This document shows, one piece after another, positions 1-10,630 of a stretch of DNA of 64,000 nt; position 1 is the first letter of the stretch, and every line of letters begins with the position of its first letter. This DNA is from Rhizobiaceae bacterium (GTDB taxonomy: Bacteria > Pseudomonadota > Alphaproteobacteria > Rhizobiales > Rhizobiaceae). The DNA lies in contig CAJPFN010000035.1 of the NCBI GenBank assembly GCA_905339215.1, positions 37,788 to 101,787 of the forward strand. The letters run 5' to 3'. The notes beneath the pieces were generated by a model. It was not told where the DNA came from. It saw only the letters and a program-made list of their open reading frames with translations, and did no database searches. The position numbers were made by a program, and so were the translations under genes.

Positions 1-1117
1 TGTAGGTGACGTCCCGGAACGGCAGGTAGATGGCGCCTTCCAGATATTCGTTCTTCGAGCCGTTGAAGACATATTGCTGCGTCCAGGGATTGCTGGCCGC
101 ATCGCTCCACTTCTCGAACATCAGGATGCCCTTGTAGGTACCGCTGGTGGGCGCCGTCGCTTTCATCGTCAAGGCGCCGTTCGCCTGGATCTTGCTGTCG
201 CGGTCGGGGAAGTAGAAGGTGACGCCCTCGGCGTTCACCGTCGAGCCGTTGTTGATGTTCATCGAGCCGCGGATGATGTGCAGGCCGGGCTTGAAGGTGA
301 TCGTCGGGTTGCCGTTGAAGTTGACCCAGCAATGCGCGCCGGGATTGAGCGTATGCGTCGTGCCGTCCTTCGCTCCCGACGTCTGGCAGTTGGTGGGGAC
401 CGTGGGTTCGGCGATTTTCCCGAAGTAGGGATCGGACGCCACGGTGCAGCCGGTTTCGAGCTTGGTCACCGTGCCGCCGTTCTTGATGTATTTCGTTCCC
501 TTGACGCAGAGCTTGGCGATCTTGAGGTCCACGCCGGCGTTCATGATGAAGGCCGGGTCCTTGGTCGAATGGACGTGGACCTCGCAGTCCGGCGCGTCCA
601 TTTTCGCACCGCTGTTGAGCAGCAGCGCTTGGCCGGAATTGGCCAGCACCGTGATGCACGGCCCCTGGGCCGCCGACTTGCGCAGGCGCACCTGTGCCGC
701 GACCGAGATGTCGACATGCGAACCGCCGACCACCGACTGGATCGGCCGGGCGAAGGTCTGGGTGACGGTGCCGGCAAGCGTGTTGTCGTTGAGCACGAAC
801 TTGATCCGTCCCTTGCCGGACAGGTCGGCATAGTCCTCCGCGCTCATGCCGGTCGTCTGCATGAAGAAGTTCTTCGCCGCGCCGGTCGGATCCTGCGCGT
901 CCGCCGCCCCGGTCAGTACGGCGCCGTCGAGGTAGGACTGAAGCTCGCTCTTCTTGTTCAGCGCGTCGGCGTAGTCGACTGCCAGCGCGATGCCCGCGAG
1001 CAGCGGCAGCGAACTAAGCGCGAAATAGACGGCAATGTTTCCGGCCCGGCTCGCGCCGAACGCGCGCGTCCGGTCGCGAATCCACGCGATTGGCTTCGCT
1101 GCGAAAAGTCCCTTCAC
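1..1117 (-). CDS. TadG/TadE-like pilus-assembly protein, partial (C-terminus beyond window)
   Basis: An open frame starts with GTG at 1117, has an AAGGA-type ribosome site about 10 bases upstream, and runs off the left edge after about 372 codons. The N-terminus carries a short basic stretch, then AGNIAVYFALSSLPLL and one membrane segment (about residues 20-45). It continues with a DYADALNKKSELQSYLD-type stretch and 'DGAVLTGA', the layout of TadG/Flp-pilus assembly proteins with a pseudopilin-like anchor. The rest is a Gly/Asn/Thr-rich extracytoplasmic region without catalytic motifs that I recognise, including several Cys residues that could form disulfides. The role as a Tad secretion or pilus component is inferred from the N-terminus alone; no other tad gene is visible. 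It is divergent from the polyol operon. Confidence 0.72.
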   Translation of the reverse strand, partial: MKGLFAAKPIAWIRDRTRAFGASRAGNIAVYFALSSLPLLAGIALAVDYADALNKKSELQSYLDGAVLTGAADAQDPTGAAKNFFMQTTGMSAEDYADLSGKGRIKFVLNDNTLAGTVTQTFARPIQSVVGGSHVDISVAAQVRLRKSAAQGPCITVLANSGQALLLNSGAKMDAPDCEVHVHSTKDPAFIMNAGVDLKIAKLCVKGTKYIKNGGTVTKLETGCTVASDPYFGKIAEPTVPTNCQTSGAKDGTTHTLNPGAHCWVNFNGNPTITFKPGLHIIRGSMNINNGSTVNAEGVTFYFPDRDSKIQANGALTMKATAPTSGTYKGILMFEKWSDAASNPWTQQYVFNGSKNEYLEGAIYLPFRDVTY

Positions 1118-1285
1118 CTCGGCAGTTCCTTCGTTTTGCGCGGCCTCTCCGTCCTGCCGCATCGCCCCATGACACGTTGGCAGGCAAAGACGAAAAAATG
1201 GTTATGTCGCAAAACAATTCGCCGCGTCTGCCGCCGGTCGCCGCGCGGTCGCCGGCGCATGCTGCATCGCAGCGACGAATCCCAC

Positions 1286-1313
1286 TTGACCTAAATCACG
1301 AAGAATGAGTAAT
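1286..1313 (+). promoter_or_regulatory. candidate promoter of the polyol operon
   Basis: TTGACC at 1286-1291 and AGTAAT at 1308-1313, spaced by 16 bases, resemble -35 and -10 boxes; the preceding C gives the CTTGAC form favoured in alphaproteobacteria. The -10 box lies inside the left arm of the inverted repeat described next, the geometry expected of a repressed promoter. Inferred by eye. Confidence 0.4.
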
Positions 1314-1343
1314 TGCCCATCGACAAGGCATTTGCTCATTCTT
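1301..1343. promoter_or_regulatory. inverted-repeat operator candidate upstream of smoE
   Basis: AAGAATGAGTAATTGC at 1301-1316 is matched on the opposite strand by AAGAATGAGCAAATGC (1343-1328): 14 of 16 positions agree and the outer nine are perfect. The centre is an 11-base spacer. It sits 18 bases before the smoE start and overlaps the candidate -10. A site like this suits a SorC, LacI or DeoR type sugar repressor; no such regulator gene is next to the operon in this window. Confidence 0.6.
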
Positions 1344-1360
1344 GTTGGGAGGAATTCGAA

Positions 1361-2671
<1,311 letters not shown>

Positions 2672-2693
2672 GGCTCCTCCCGGTGCCCTGGCC

Positions 2694-2750
2694 GCTCGGG
2701 CTCCGGCCCGGGCGGCCGCCCCGCCGGTTTCGCCGCGGGGCCGCCCGAGC
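2694..2750 (+). promoter_or_regulatory. GC-rich stem-loop between smoE and smoF
   Basis: GCTCGGGC at 2694-2701 pairs with GCCCGAGC at 2743-2750, and the intervening CG-rich sequence can fold further. There is no U-tract, so it is not a canonical terminator. Its place after the binding-protein gene suggests mRNA stabilisation or partial attenuation, giving excess binding protein over permease (inference). Confidence 0.5.
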
Positions 2751-2813
2751 CGCTCGACGCTGCGCATTCCCGTCACGCATTTCCACCGTCGCCGGAAAGG
2801 CATGGAGGCGTAA

Positions 2814-3686
2814 ATGGCTACCAGGCAGACCCGGACGCTGGCGCGCTTCATGATGGCGCCCTCGGTCCTCCTCCTCCTCGTCTGGATGATCGTGCCCCTG
2901 GCGATGACGCTGTGGTTCTCGTTCCAGAATTACAATCTGCTCAATCCGGCCAACGTCTCCTTCGCCGGCCTGTTCAACTACAAGTACTTCTACACCGACC
3001 CGGCCTTCTTCCAGTCGATCGCCAACACGCTGATCCTGGTCGGCGGCGTGCTCGTCATCACCGTGGTCGGCGGCATCCTTCTCGCCCTCCTGCTCGACCA
3101 GCCGATCTTCGGCCAGGGCATCGTCCGCATCCTCGTCATTTCACCGTTCTTCGTCATGCCGCCCGTCGCCGCGCTGGTGTGGAAGAACATGATCATGCAT
3201 CCCGGTTACGGCGTGCTAGCCGATATCGCCCGCTTCTTTGGCGCCACGCCGGTCGACTGGTTCGCCCAGCATCCGTTGCTGTCGATCGTCATCATCGTCG
3301 CCTGGCAATGGTTGCCCTTCGCCACGCTGATCCTGCTCACCGCGCTGCAGTCGCTCGACGGCGAGCAGAAGGAGGCGGCCGAGATGGATGGCGCCGGTTT
3401 CCTCGACCGCTTCCGCTATCTCACCCTGCCGCACCTCGCCCGCGCCATCACCGTCGTCATCCTGATCCAGACCATCTTCCTGCTCGGCGTCTACGCCGAG
3501 ATCCTGGTCACGACCAATGGCGGGCCGGGCTACGCCTCTACCAACCTCGCCTTCCTCATCTACCGCACTGCGCTGCTCGGCTACGACGTCGGCGGCGCCT
3601 CGGCTGGAGGCGTCATCGCCGTCATCCTCGCCAACGTCGTCGCCATTTTCCTGATGCGCGCCGTCGGCAGGAACCTGGACCGGTAA
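2814..3686 (+). CDS. smoF: polyol ABC transporter permease SmoF
   Basis: Inner-membrane permease of 290 residues with about six membrane segments, the first at residues 13-35. The family EAA loop is visible as EAAEMDGAGFLDRFRYLTLP near residue 190, the site that docks the ATPase. The start ATG follows GGAGG by 5 bases. It belongs to the MalF-like family of carbohydrate permeases and pairs with the next gene (12 bases on), its MalG-like partner. Polyol specificity comes from operon context. Confidence 0.88.
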   Translation: MATRQTRTLARFMMAPSVLLLLVWMIVPLAMTLWFSFQNYNLLNPANVSFAGLFNYKYFYTDPAFFQSIANTLILVGGVLVITVVGGILLALLLDQPIFGQGIVRILVISPFFVMPPVAALVWKNMIMHPGYGVLADIARFFGATPVDWFAQHPLLSIVIIVAWQWLPFATLILLTALQSLDGEQKEAAEMDGAGFLDRFRYLTLPHLARAITVVILIQTIFLLGVYAEILVTTNGGPGYASTNLAFLIYRTALLGYDVGGASAGGVIAVILANVVAIFLMRAVGRNLDR

Positions 3687-3698
3687 AGGAGAAAGACC

Positions 3699-4523
<825 letters not shown>

Positions 4524-4541
4524 GCCTCCGGGGAGGAAGAC

Positions 4542-5540
4542 ATGGGCAACATCGTCCTGAAGAACGTGTCGAAGTCGTTCGGCGCCACGACCATCATCCC
4601 CGACATCGACCTCGACATCGCCGATGGCGAGTTCGTGGTCTTCGTCGGCCCGTCCGGCTGCGGCAAGTCGACCCTCCTGCGCCTCATCGCCGGCCTGGAG
4701 GATACCAGTGCCGGCACGATCTCCATCGACGGCCGCGACGTGACGGCGGAAGCGCCAGCCCGGCGTGGCCTGGCGATGGTGTTCCAGTCCTACGCGCTCT
4801 ACCCGCACATGAGCGTCTACAACAACATCGCCTTTCCGCTGAAAATGGCCGGCGAAAGCAGGGAGGCGATCGACCGCAAGGTGAAGGATGCCGCGCGCGT
4901 CCTCAACCTCGGCGCCTATCTCGAACGCCGGCCCGGCCAGCTCTCCGGCGGCCAGCGCCAGCGCGTCGCCATCGGCCGCGCCATCGTGCGCCAGCCGAAG
5001 GCCTTCCTCTTCGACGAGCCGCTATCCAACCTCGACGCCGCGCTGCGCGGCACGATGCGCCTCGAGATCAGCGAGTTGCACCACCAGTTGAAGACGACCA
5101 TGGTCTACGTCACCCACGATCAGGTCGAGGCGATGACCATGGCCGACAAGATCGTGGTGCTGAACGCCGGCAACATCGAGCAGGTCGGTTCGCCGCTCGA
5201 CCTCTACCGCAAGCCGAGGAACCTGTTCGTCGCCGGCTTCATCGGCTCGCCGCGCATGAATTTTATCGAGGGTGCCCCTGCTGCCCGGCACGGCGCGCCG
5301 ACCGTCGGCATCCGTCCGGAACACATCCTCGTGTCGCGGACGCAAGGCGAGTGGCAGGGCAGGGTGGGCGTCACCGAGCATCTCGGCGCCGACACGTTCC
5401 TGCACGTTCATGTCGACGGCGTCGGCACCATCAACGTGCGCGCCGGCGGCGATGTCGAATTCGGCCACGGCGACACCATCCACCTGACGCCCGATCCGGC
5501 GAAGCTGCACCGCTTCGACGGCGAGGGGAACGCGTTATGA
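4542..5540 (+). CDS. smoK: polyol ABC transporter ATP-binding protein SmoK
   Basis: Cytoplasmic ATPase of the MalK/UgpC type, 332 residues. Walker A is GPSGCGKST (about residues 36-44), the Q-loop is [11 protein letters not shown], the signature is [14 protein letters not shown], Walker B is AFLFDEP and the H-loop is VTHDQ. Residues after about 235 form an OB-fold (TOBE) regulatory domain with the VGIRPEH motif. It starts at ATG 4542 behind GGGAGGA and its stop overlaps the start of smoS by four bases (ATGA), so the two are probably translationally coupled. Confidence 0.92.
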   Translation: MGNIVLKNVSKSFGATTIIPDIDLDIADGEFVVFVGPSGCGKSTLLRLIAGLEDTSAGTISIDGRDVTAEAPARRGLAMVFQSYALYPHMSVYNNIAFPLKMAGESREAIDRKVKDAARVLNLGAYLERRPGQLSGGQRQRVAIGRAIVRQPKAFLFDEPLSNLDAALRGTMRLEISELHHQLKTTMVYVTHDQVEAMTMADKIVVLNAGNIEQVGSPLDLYRKPRNLFVAGFIGSPRMNFIEGAPAARHGAPTVGIRPEHILVSRTQGEWQGRVGVTEHLGADTFLHVHVDGVGTINVRAGGDVEFGHGDTIHLTPDPAKLHRFDGEGNAL

Positions 5541-6313
5541 GCGGACGGCTCGCCGGAAAGTCGGCGCTGATTACCGGCGCCGCGCGCGGCATCGGCAAGG
5601 CGTTCGCCCAGGCCTATGTCCGCGAGGGCGCGCGCGTCGCGATCGCCGACATCGACCTCGCCGCCACGGAGCGCGCCGCCGCCGAGATCGGCGACAGGGC
5701 CCACGCGGTCCGCCTCGACGTCACTGATCAGGGATCGATCGACGCCGCCGTAGCGGCGGTGGAGGAGCGCGCCGGTGGCATCGACATCCTCATCAACAAC
5801 GCCGCGTTGTTCGACCTCGCCCCGATCGTGGAAATCAACCGCGCGAGCTACGACCGTCTCTTCGCCGTCAACGTCGCCGGTACCCTATTCACGCTGCAGG
5901 CGGTAGCGCGCTCCATGATCGCACGCGGGCAGGGCGGCAAGATCGTCAACATGGCAAGCCAGGCCGGGCGGCGCGGCGAGGCGCTCGTCGCCGTCTACTG
6001 CGCCACCAAGGCCGCCGTCATCAGCCTCACCCAGTCGGCCGGCCGCGATCTCATCAAGCACCGCATCAACGTCAACGCCATCGCGCCGGGCGTCGTCGAC
6101 GGCGAGCACTGGGACCACGTCGACGCGCTGTTCGCGAAATACGAGAGCCGCCCGCTCGGCGAGAAGAAGCGCCTGGTCGGCGAAGCCGTGCCCTACGGCC
6201 GCATGGGTACGGCGCAGGATCTCGTCGGCATGGCGATCTTCCTCGCCTCGTCGGACGCCGATTACGTCGTGGCGCAGACCTACAACGTCGACGGCGGCAA
6301 CTGGATGAGCTGA
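5537..6313 (+). CDS. smoS: sorbitol (L-iditol 2-) dehydrogenase SmoS, short-chain dehydrogenase
   Basis: 258-residue NAD-dependent short-chain dehydrogenase expected to oxidise sorbitol to fructose (and possibly galactitol to tagatose). The TGAARGIG cofactor loop is at residues 14-21, NNA at about 88-90, and the catalytic Ser, Tyr and Lys are in [10 protein letters not shown] and YCATK. The segment [19 protein letters not shown] is characteristic of the Rhodobacter SmoS type rather than of generic SDRs. The ATG overlaps the smoK stop. Confidence 0.9.
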   Translation: MSGRLAGKSALITGAARGIGKAFAQAYVREGARVAIADIDLAATERAAAEIGDRAHAVRLDVTDQGSIDAAVAAVEERAGGIDILINNAALFDLAPIVEINRASYDRLFAVNVAGTLFTLQAVARSMIARGQGGKIVNMASQAGRRGEALVAVYCATKAAVISLTQSAGRDLIKHRINVNAIAPGVVDGEHWDHVDALFAKYESRPLGEKKRLVGEAVPYGRMGTAQDLVGMAIFLASSDADYVVAQTYNVDGGNWMS

Positions 6314-6362
6314 GGACGTCTCGCCGTGAAGGGGGAAGATCGACGGACAGGATCAGGGTCTC

Positions 6363-7838
6363 ATGAGCATTAAACTTTCCGCCGCCAACCTCTCCCGGCT
6401 TCCCGGAAACGTCGGCAGGCCCGCCTACGACCCGGCCAGGCTCAAGGCCGGCATCCTCCATTTCGGCGTCGGTAACTTCCACCGCGCGCACCAGGCGGTC
6501 TATCTCGACGACCTTTTCAACCAGGGCCGCGACCACGACTGGGCGATCGTCGGCGCCGGCATCTTCGCCGGGGAGAAGGCCGGCCGCGACCGCCTCGCTG
6601 CGCAGGACTGGCTGACCACTGTCGTCGAGCAGGACAGCGGCCACGTGTCCGCGCGGGTGACGGCGCCGATGGTCGATTTCCTCACGCCGGGCGACGGCGC
6701 GGCGATCGTTGCGCGCCTCGCCGATCCGGCGATCCGCATCGTCTCGCTGACCATCACCGAGGGCGGCTACTTCATCGACCCGGCGTCGCACCGGTTCAAT
6801 CCGGCGCATCCCGACATCGTCGCCGACGCTGCGGCTCCCGACCGCCCGAAGACGGTCTTCGGCATGATCGTCGCCGGGCTGAAGCGGCGGCGCGGCGAGG
6901 GCATCGCGCCCTTCACCGTCATGTCCTGCGACAACATCCCCCACAACGGCCGCGTCACCAGCGACGCCGTGGTCGGCCTGGCGCGGCTGGGCGATCCCGG
7001 CCTGGCCGACTGGATCGCCGGGAACGTCGCCTTTCCCAACGGCATGGTCGACCGCATTACTCCGGCCACCACCGACCGGGAGCGCCGGCGGCTCCTCGAC
7101 GAATTCGGCATCGACGACGCCTGGCCGGTGTTCTGCGAACCGTTTCGACAGTGGGTGCTGGAGGACCGGTTCCCGGCCGGCCGCCCGGCACTGGAAGAGG
7201 CCGGCGTCACCTTCGTCGACGACGTCTCGCCCTTCGAGCTGATGAAGATCCGCATCCTCAACGGAGGCCACGCCACGATTGCCTATCCGGCGGGGCTGAT
7301 GGACATCCACTTCGTCCACGAGGCGATGGAGGACCCGCTGGTGTGCGCCTTCCTGACGAAGGTGGAGACCGAGGAGATCATTCCCACCGTGCCTCCGGTC
7401 CCCGGCGTCGTGCTCGCCGAGTACCACGACCTGATCCAGCGGCGCTTCGCCAACCCGCGCATCGGCGACACCATCCGCCGGCTGTGCCTCGACGGCTCCA
7501 ACCGGCAGCCGAAGTTCATCGTGCCGGCCATAGCCGACCGTTTGAAGGCTGGGCAGGGCGTTGCCGGGCTCGCGCTCGCATCGGCGCTGTGGTGCCGATA
7601 TTGCGCCGGCACGACCGACAGCGGCGCGGCGATCGAAGCCAACGACCCCAGCTGGGACCGGCTGCAGGCAAGTGCCCGCACAGCGAAGGAGGACCCCGGC
7701 GTCTGGCTCGCCATGGACGACATCTACGGCGCCGTTGGCCGCTCGCCCGTGTTCGCCGCGGCGTTTTCCGCAGCGCTTGCCATACTGTGGCGCGACGGCA
7801 CCGCCAGCACGCTGCGCCGCTACCTCGCCGGGCCGTGA
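6363..7838 (+). CDS. mtlK: mannitol 2-dehydrogenase
   Basis: 491-residue polyol-specific long-chain dehydrogenase that oxidises mannitol to fructose with NAD. The N-terminal Rossmann domain has GVGNFHRAHQA near residue 38. The catalytic set is visible: Lys, Asn and His in MKIRILNGGHATIAYPAGL (about residue 295-310), plus the Asn of MSCDNIPHNG. Length is normal for the family (about 490). It lies 49 bases after smoS in the same operon. The ribosome site upstream is weak, so coupling to upstream translation or a diverged site is possible. Confidence 0.9.
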   Translation: MSIKLSAANLSRLPGNVGRPAYDPARLKAGILHFGVGNFHRAHQAVYLDDLFNQGRDHDWAIVGAGIFAGEKAGRDRLAAQDWLTTVVEQDSGHVSARVTAPMVDFLTPGDGAAIVARLADPAIRIVSLTITEGGYFIDPASHRFNPAHPDIVADAAAPDRPKTVFGMIVAGLKRRRGEGIAPFTVMSCDNIPHNGRVTSDAVVGLARLGDPGLADWIAGNVAFPNGMVDRITPATTDRERRRLLDEFGIDDAWPVFCEPFRQWVLEDRFPAGRPALEEAGVTFVDDVSPFELMKIRILNGGHATIAYPAGLMDIHFVHEAMEDPLVCAFLTKVETEEIIPTVPPVPGVVLAEYHDLIQRRFANPRIGDTIRRLCLDGSNRQPKFIVPAIADRLKAGQGVAGLALASALWCRYCAGTTDSGAAIEANDPSWDRLQASARTAKEDPGVWLAMDDIYGAVGRSPVFAAAFSAALAILWRDGTASTLRRYLAGP

Positions 7839-7930
7839 GGCGAAGCTTGATCCGCGGCCGGGCTGGACAGGCCGCCGCCGGTCCGCTACCGGCCTTGGCA
7901 ACGTGCCGCGCCGCATCGGGAGTTGAAGAC

Positions 7931-8623
7931 TTGTCCACGACCCCGATCGAACTTGTGATCTTCGACTGCGACGGCGTGCTGGTCGACAGCGAGCCGATCT
8001 CGATCGGTGTGCTTCTCGAGACCATCGCGGCGGCCGGCGGCAGCATCGAGGAAAGCCTCGCCTACGACCGTTTCCTCGGCCGGTCGATGGCGACGATCTG
8101 CTCCATGCTGCGCGACGAGTTCGGCCTGGTCGTCACCGATGCACACCTGGCGGCGATGCGGTCCGCCCTCAATGCACGCTTCCGCAGCGAGTTGAAGCCG
8201 ATCCCCGGTATCGGCGAGGCGATCGAGGCGATCCCGCTGCGCCGCTGCGTCGCCTCCTCGTCGAAACCCGAGCGCATTCGCCTTTCGCTCGAGGTCACCG
8301 GCCTGCTGGAATTCTTCGATCCCGACATCTACAGTTCGACGATGGTCGAGAGAGGCAAGCCGGCGCCCGATCTGTTCCTTCATGCCGCGGCGGCAATGGG
8401 CGTCGACCCCGCCGCCTGTGTCGTCGTCGAGGACAGCCCCGCCGGCGTGGAGGCGGCGCGAAAGGCCGGAATGCGCGTGCTCGCCTTCTCCGGCGGCTCG
8501 CACGCCGTCGGGCCATCGATCCGCGCTGCGATAGCCGCGCTACGGCCCGACGCCGAATTCGCCGACATGCGCGACCTGCCGGGACTGATCGGCCGGCTCG
8601 CCTCCGCCCCGCGGATCGCCTGA
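7931..8623 (+). CDS. HAD-superfamily hydrolase (beta-phosphoglucomutase-like phosphatase)
   Basis: A 230-residue HAD subfamily IA protein. Motif I is IFDCDGVLVDSEP at about residues 9-21, with the nucleophile and acid Asp both present. Motif II is ASSSKPERI, the conserved Lys is in VERGKPAPDLF, and motif III is VVEDSPAGVEAARKAGM. I chose the TTG at 7931 because GGGAG lies 8 bases upstream and no ATG lies between it and motif I; upstream in-frame sequence reads as antisense-like arginine-rich filler. Sitting between mtlK and an FGGY kinase, it probably hydrolyses a sugar or polyol phosphate, perhaps as a detoxifying phosphatase; the substrate is unknown. Confidence 0.8.
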   Translation: MSTTPIELVIFDCDGVLVDSEPISIGVLLETIAAAGGSIEESLAYDRFLGRSMATICSMLRDEFGLVVTDAHLAAMRSALNARFRSELKPIPGIGEAIEAIPLRRCVASSSKPERIRLSLEVTGLLEFFDPDIYSSTMVERGKPAPDLFLHAAAAMGVDPAACVVVEDSPAGVEAARKAGMRVLAFSGGSHAVGPSIRAAIAALRPDAEFADMRDLPGLIGRLASAPRIA

Positions 8624-8625
8624 CC

Positions 8626-10203
8626 ATGCGCTTCGTCTGTGCCGTCGACGTCGGTACCGGCAGTGCCCGCGCCGGCATCTTCGATGCTTCTGGGCGATTG
8701 CTCGCCCGCGCCGAGCGGCCGATCGCCATGAACCGGCCGCGCGCCGGCCACGCCGAGCACGATTCGGAAGACATCTGGCAGGCCGTCTGCGCCGCCGTGC
8801 GCGAGGCGCGCGCGGCGTCGGGCGTCGCGCCCGAAGCGATTGCCGGCATCGCCTTCGACGCCACCTGCTCGCTTGTCGTGCGCGGCGCCGACGGCGGCCA
8901 GGTCAGCGTGTCGATGGGCAACGACGACCGCTGGGACACGATCGTCTGGCTGGATCACAGGGCGCTTGCCGAGGCGGACGCGTGCACCGCCTCGGGCCAC
9001 GTGCTGCTCGAGCGCATCGGCGGCGTCATGTCGCCCGAGATGCAGACGCCCAAGCTGATGTGGCTGAGGCGCAACCTGCCGGGAAGCTGGGCGCGCGCCG
9101 GCCGCCTCTGGGACCTCGCCGACTTTCTCTCCTGGCGCGCGTCGGGTTCGGACGCACGCTCGCAATGCACGCTTGTCTGCAAATGGGCATACCTCGCCCC
9201 CGACGGCGGCTGGCAACACGACTTCCTCGCCGCGATGGGCATCGCAGACCTTCTGGAACGCGGCGGCCTTCCCGCCGCGGCAAGCCCCGTCGGTTCCGAC
9301 CTCGGCCCTCTCACGGCAGCCGCGGCGCGCGAGCTCGGCCTGACGTCGGCATGCCGGGTCGCAGCCGGTGTCATCGACGCCTATGCCGGCGCGCTGGGCA
9401 CGCTCGGTGGTTTGGCCGGCGCGCGTGACGGGTTGGACCGGCACCTTGCGCTGATCGCCGGCACGTCGAGCTGCGTGATGGCGCTGTCGGACGAGCCGCG
9501 ACCGTTCCCCGGCTGTTGGGGGCCGTATTTCGGCGCCGCACTCCCCGGCCGCTGGCTCACCGAAGGCGGCCAGTCGGCCACCGGCGCCCTTCTCGACCAC
9601 ATCATCTCCTGGCACCGCAAGGGCGGAGAGCCGACGGTCGAGATGCACCGCAGCATCGCCGCGCGGGTGATGGAATTGCGGGCGCAGGAAGGACCGGACC
9701 TCGCCCCACGCCTCCATGTCCTGCCGGATTTCCACGGCAACCGTTCGCCGTTCGGCGATCCCCATGCGGTCGGCGTGATCAGCGGGCTTGACCTCGATGC
9801 GTCCTTCGACAGTCTCGCCCGGCTCTACTGGCGGACCTGCGTCGCCATCGCGCTCGGCGTCCGCCACATCCTCGACACGCTCAACGCCCGCGGCACGGCG
9901 ATCGACACGCTGCATGTCACCGGCGGGCATACCCGCAATCCGCTCCTGATGGAACTCTACGCCGATGCGACCGGGTGCACGGTGGTCGAGCCGGCCGCGC
10001 CCGATGCCATGCTGCTCGGCACAGGCATGCTTGCGGCCGCGGCCGCAGGCCTCCATCCCGACCTTCCGGCCGCCTGCGCCGCCATGGCCCAGGGCAACAA
10101 CGAGCGGTGGCCGGAGCCCGCTGCGCGCGCTCGTTTCGACCGCGACTATCGGATATTCCTCGAGATGCATCGCCAGCGTAAGGCGCTCGACGCCATGGCG
10201 TGA
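8626..10203 (+). CDS. FGGY-family carbohydrate kinase, D-ribulokinase-like
   Basis: 525-residue FGGY kinase. The N-terminal phosphate-binding element is VDVGTGSARAGIFD (residues 6-19), followed by GIAFDATCSLVV, typical of the ribulokinase/FGGY (YDR109C-like) branch rather than xylulokinase. The central substrate loop is IVWLDHRA and the C-terminal ATPase domain has VTGGHTRNPLLMELYAD and a GTGMLAAAAAG stretch. It starts two bases after the HAD stop. Ribulokinase activity would let the operon phosphorylate a pentulose formed by the polyol dehydrogenases from ribitol or arabinitol. Exact substrate is inference. Confidence 0.82.
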   Translation: MRFVCAVDVGTGSARAGIFDASGRLLARAERPIAMNRPRAGHAEHDSEDIWQAVCAAVREARAASGVAPEAIAGIAFDATCSLVVRGADGGQVSVSMGNDDRWDTIVWLDHRALAEADACTASGHVLLERIGGVMSPEMQTPKLMWLRRNLPGSWARAGRLWDLADFLSWRASGSDARSQCTLVCKWAYLAPDGGWQHDFLAAMGIADLLERGGLPAAASPVGSDLGPLTAAAARELGLTSACRVAAGVIDAYAGALGTLGGLAGARDGLDRHLALIAGTSSCVMALSDEPRPFPGCWGPYFGAALPGRWLTEGGQSATGALLDHIISWHRKGGEPTVEMHRSIAARVMELRAQEGPDLAPRLHVLPDFHGNRSPFGDPHAVGVISGLDLDASFDSLARLYWRTCVAIALGVRHILDTLNARGTAIDTLHVTGGHTRNPLLMELYADATGCTVVEPAAPDAMLLGTGMLAAAAAGLHPDLPAACAAMAQGNNERWPEPAARARFDRDYRIFLEMHRQRKALDAMA

Positions 10204-10234
10204 TGTCCGGCGCGGTTGCCGGGGAGACTGACCA

Positions 10235-10597
10235 ATGCGCATTGCGCGCGCCGCCATCGTCCATCTCGCCCCGACCTTCGGCCCGGTCGTGCCGGCGCTC
10301 GCCGGGACCGTGGAACAGCCGGCCGAGACGGTTGGCTTCGGCACGATGTTCGGCATCGGCCTGTTCCTTGCCGTAGCCGCGCTGATCGTCGTTTCGTTCG
10401 TCTGCAAACTGCTCGTCGTCTTCGGCTTGCTGCCGAAGAAGAAGACCAGCCGCCTGCGCCGCACGATCCTTTGGCTGGCCAATGTCGCCGGCGAGGTCAG
10501 GGTGACACGGGGCAGGAGCGACAAAGGCGGCGGCCGCTCCGCCTCGGCTGGCGGCGGTGGATCCGCAGGCGGTGGCGGCGCTTCGGGAGACTATTGA
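10235..10597 (+). CDS. small single-span membrane protein with Gly/Ser-rich tail, unknown function
   Basis: I do not recognise a family. The 120-residue product has one strong membrane segment (about residues 38-65, FGIGLFLAVAALIVVSFVCKLL), a basic stretch PKKKTSRLRR just after it, and a C-terminal tail of Gly, Ser and Ala repeats ending GASGDY. The ATG is preceded by GGGGAG at 9 bases. It lies 31 bases after the kinase and could be co-transcribed with the polyol operon, though nothing in it suggests a transport role. It converges on the cyclase gene. Confidence 0.55.
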   Translation: MRIARAAIVHLAPTFGPVVPALAGTVEQPAETVGFGTMFGIGLFLAVAALIVVSFVCKLLVVFGLLPKKKTSRLRRTILWLANVAGEVRVTRGRSDKGGGRSASAGGGGSAGGGGASGDY

Positions 10598-10614
10598 GTT
10601 CGCGCCAAGCGAAC
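10598..10614. terminator. stem-loop between convergent genes
   Basis: GTTCGC at 10598-10603 pairs with GCGAAC at 10609-10614 around a 5-base loop, directly after the stop of the small membrane protein and before the end of the cyclase gene. It has no T-tract, so it is only a weak terminator candidate. Confidence 0.3.
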
Positions 10615-10630
10615 CGCCTGTCGGCGGGCG

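Noticed and set aside
6072..7916. A 614-codon minus-strand frame across mtlK
   Set aside because: Antisense shadow of mannitol dehydrogenase; no motifs and very high Arg content.
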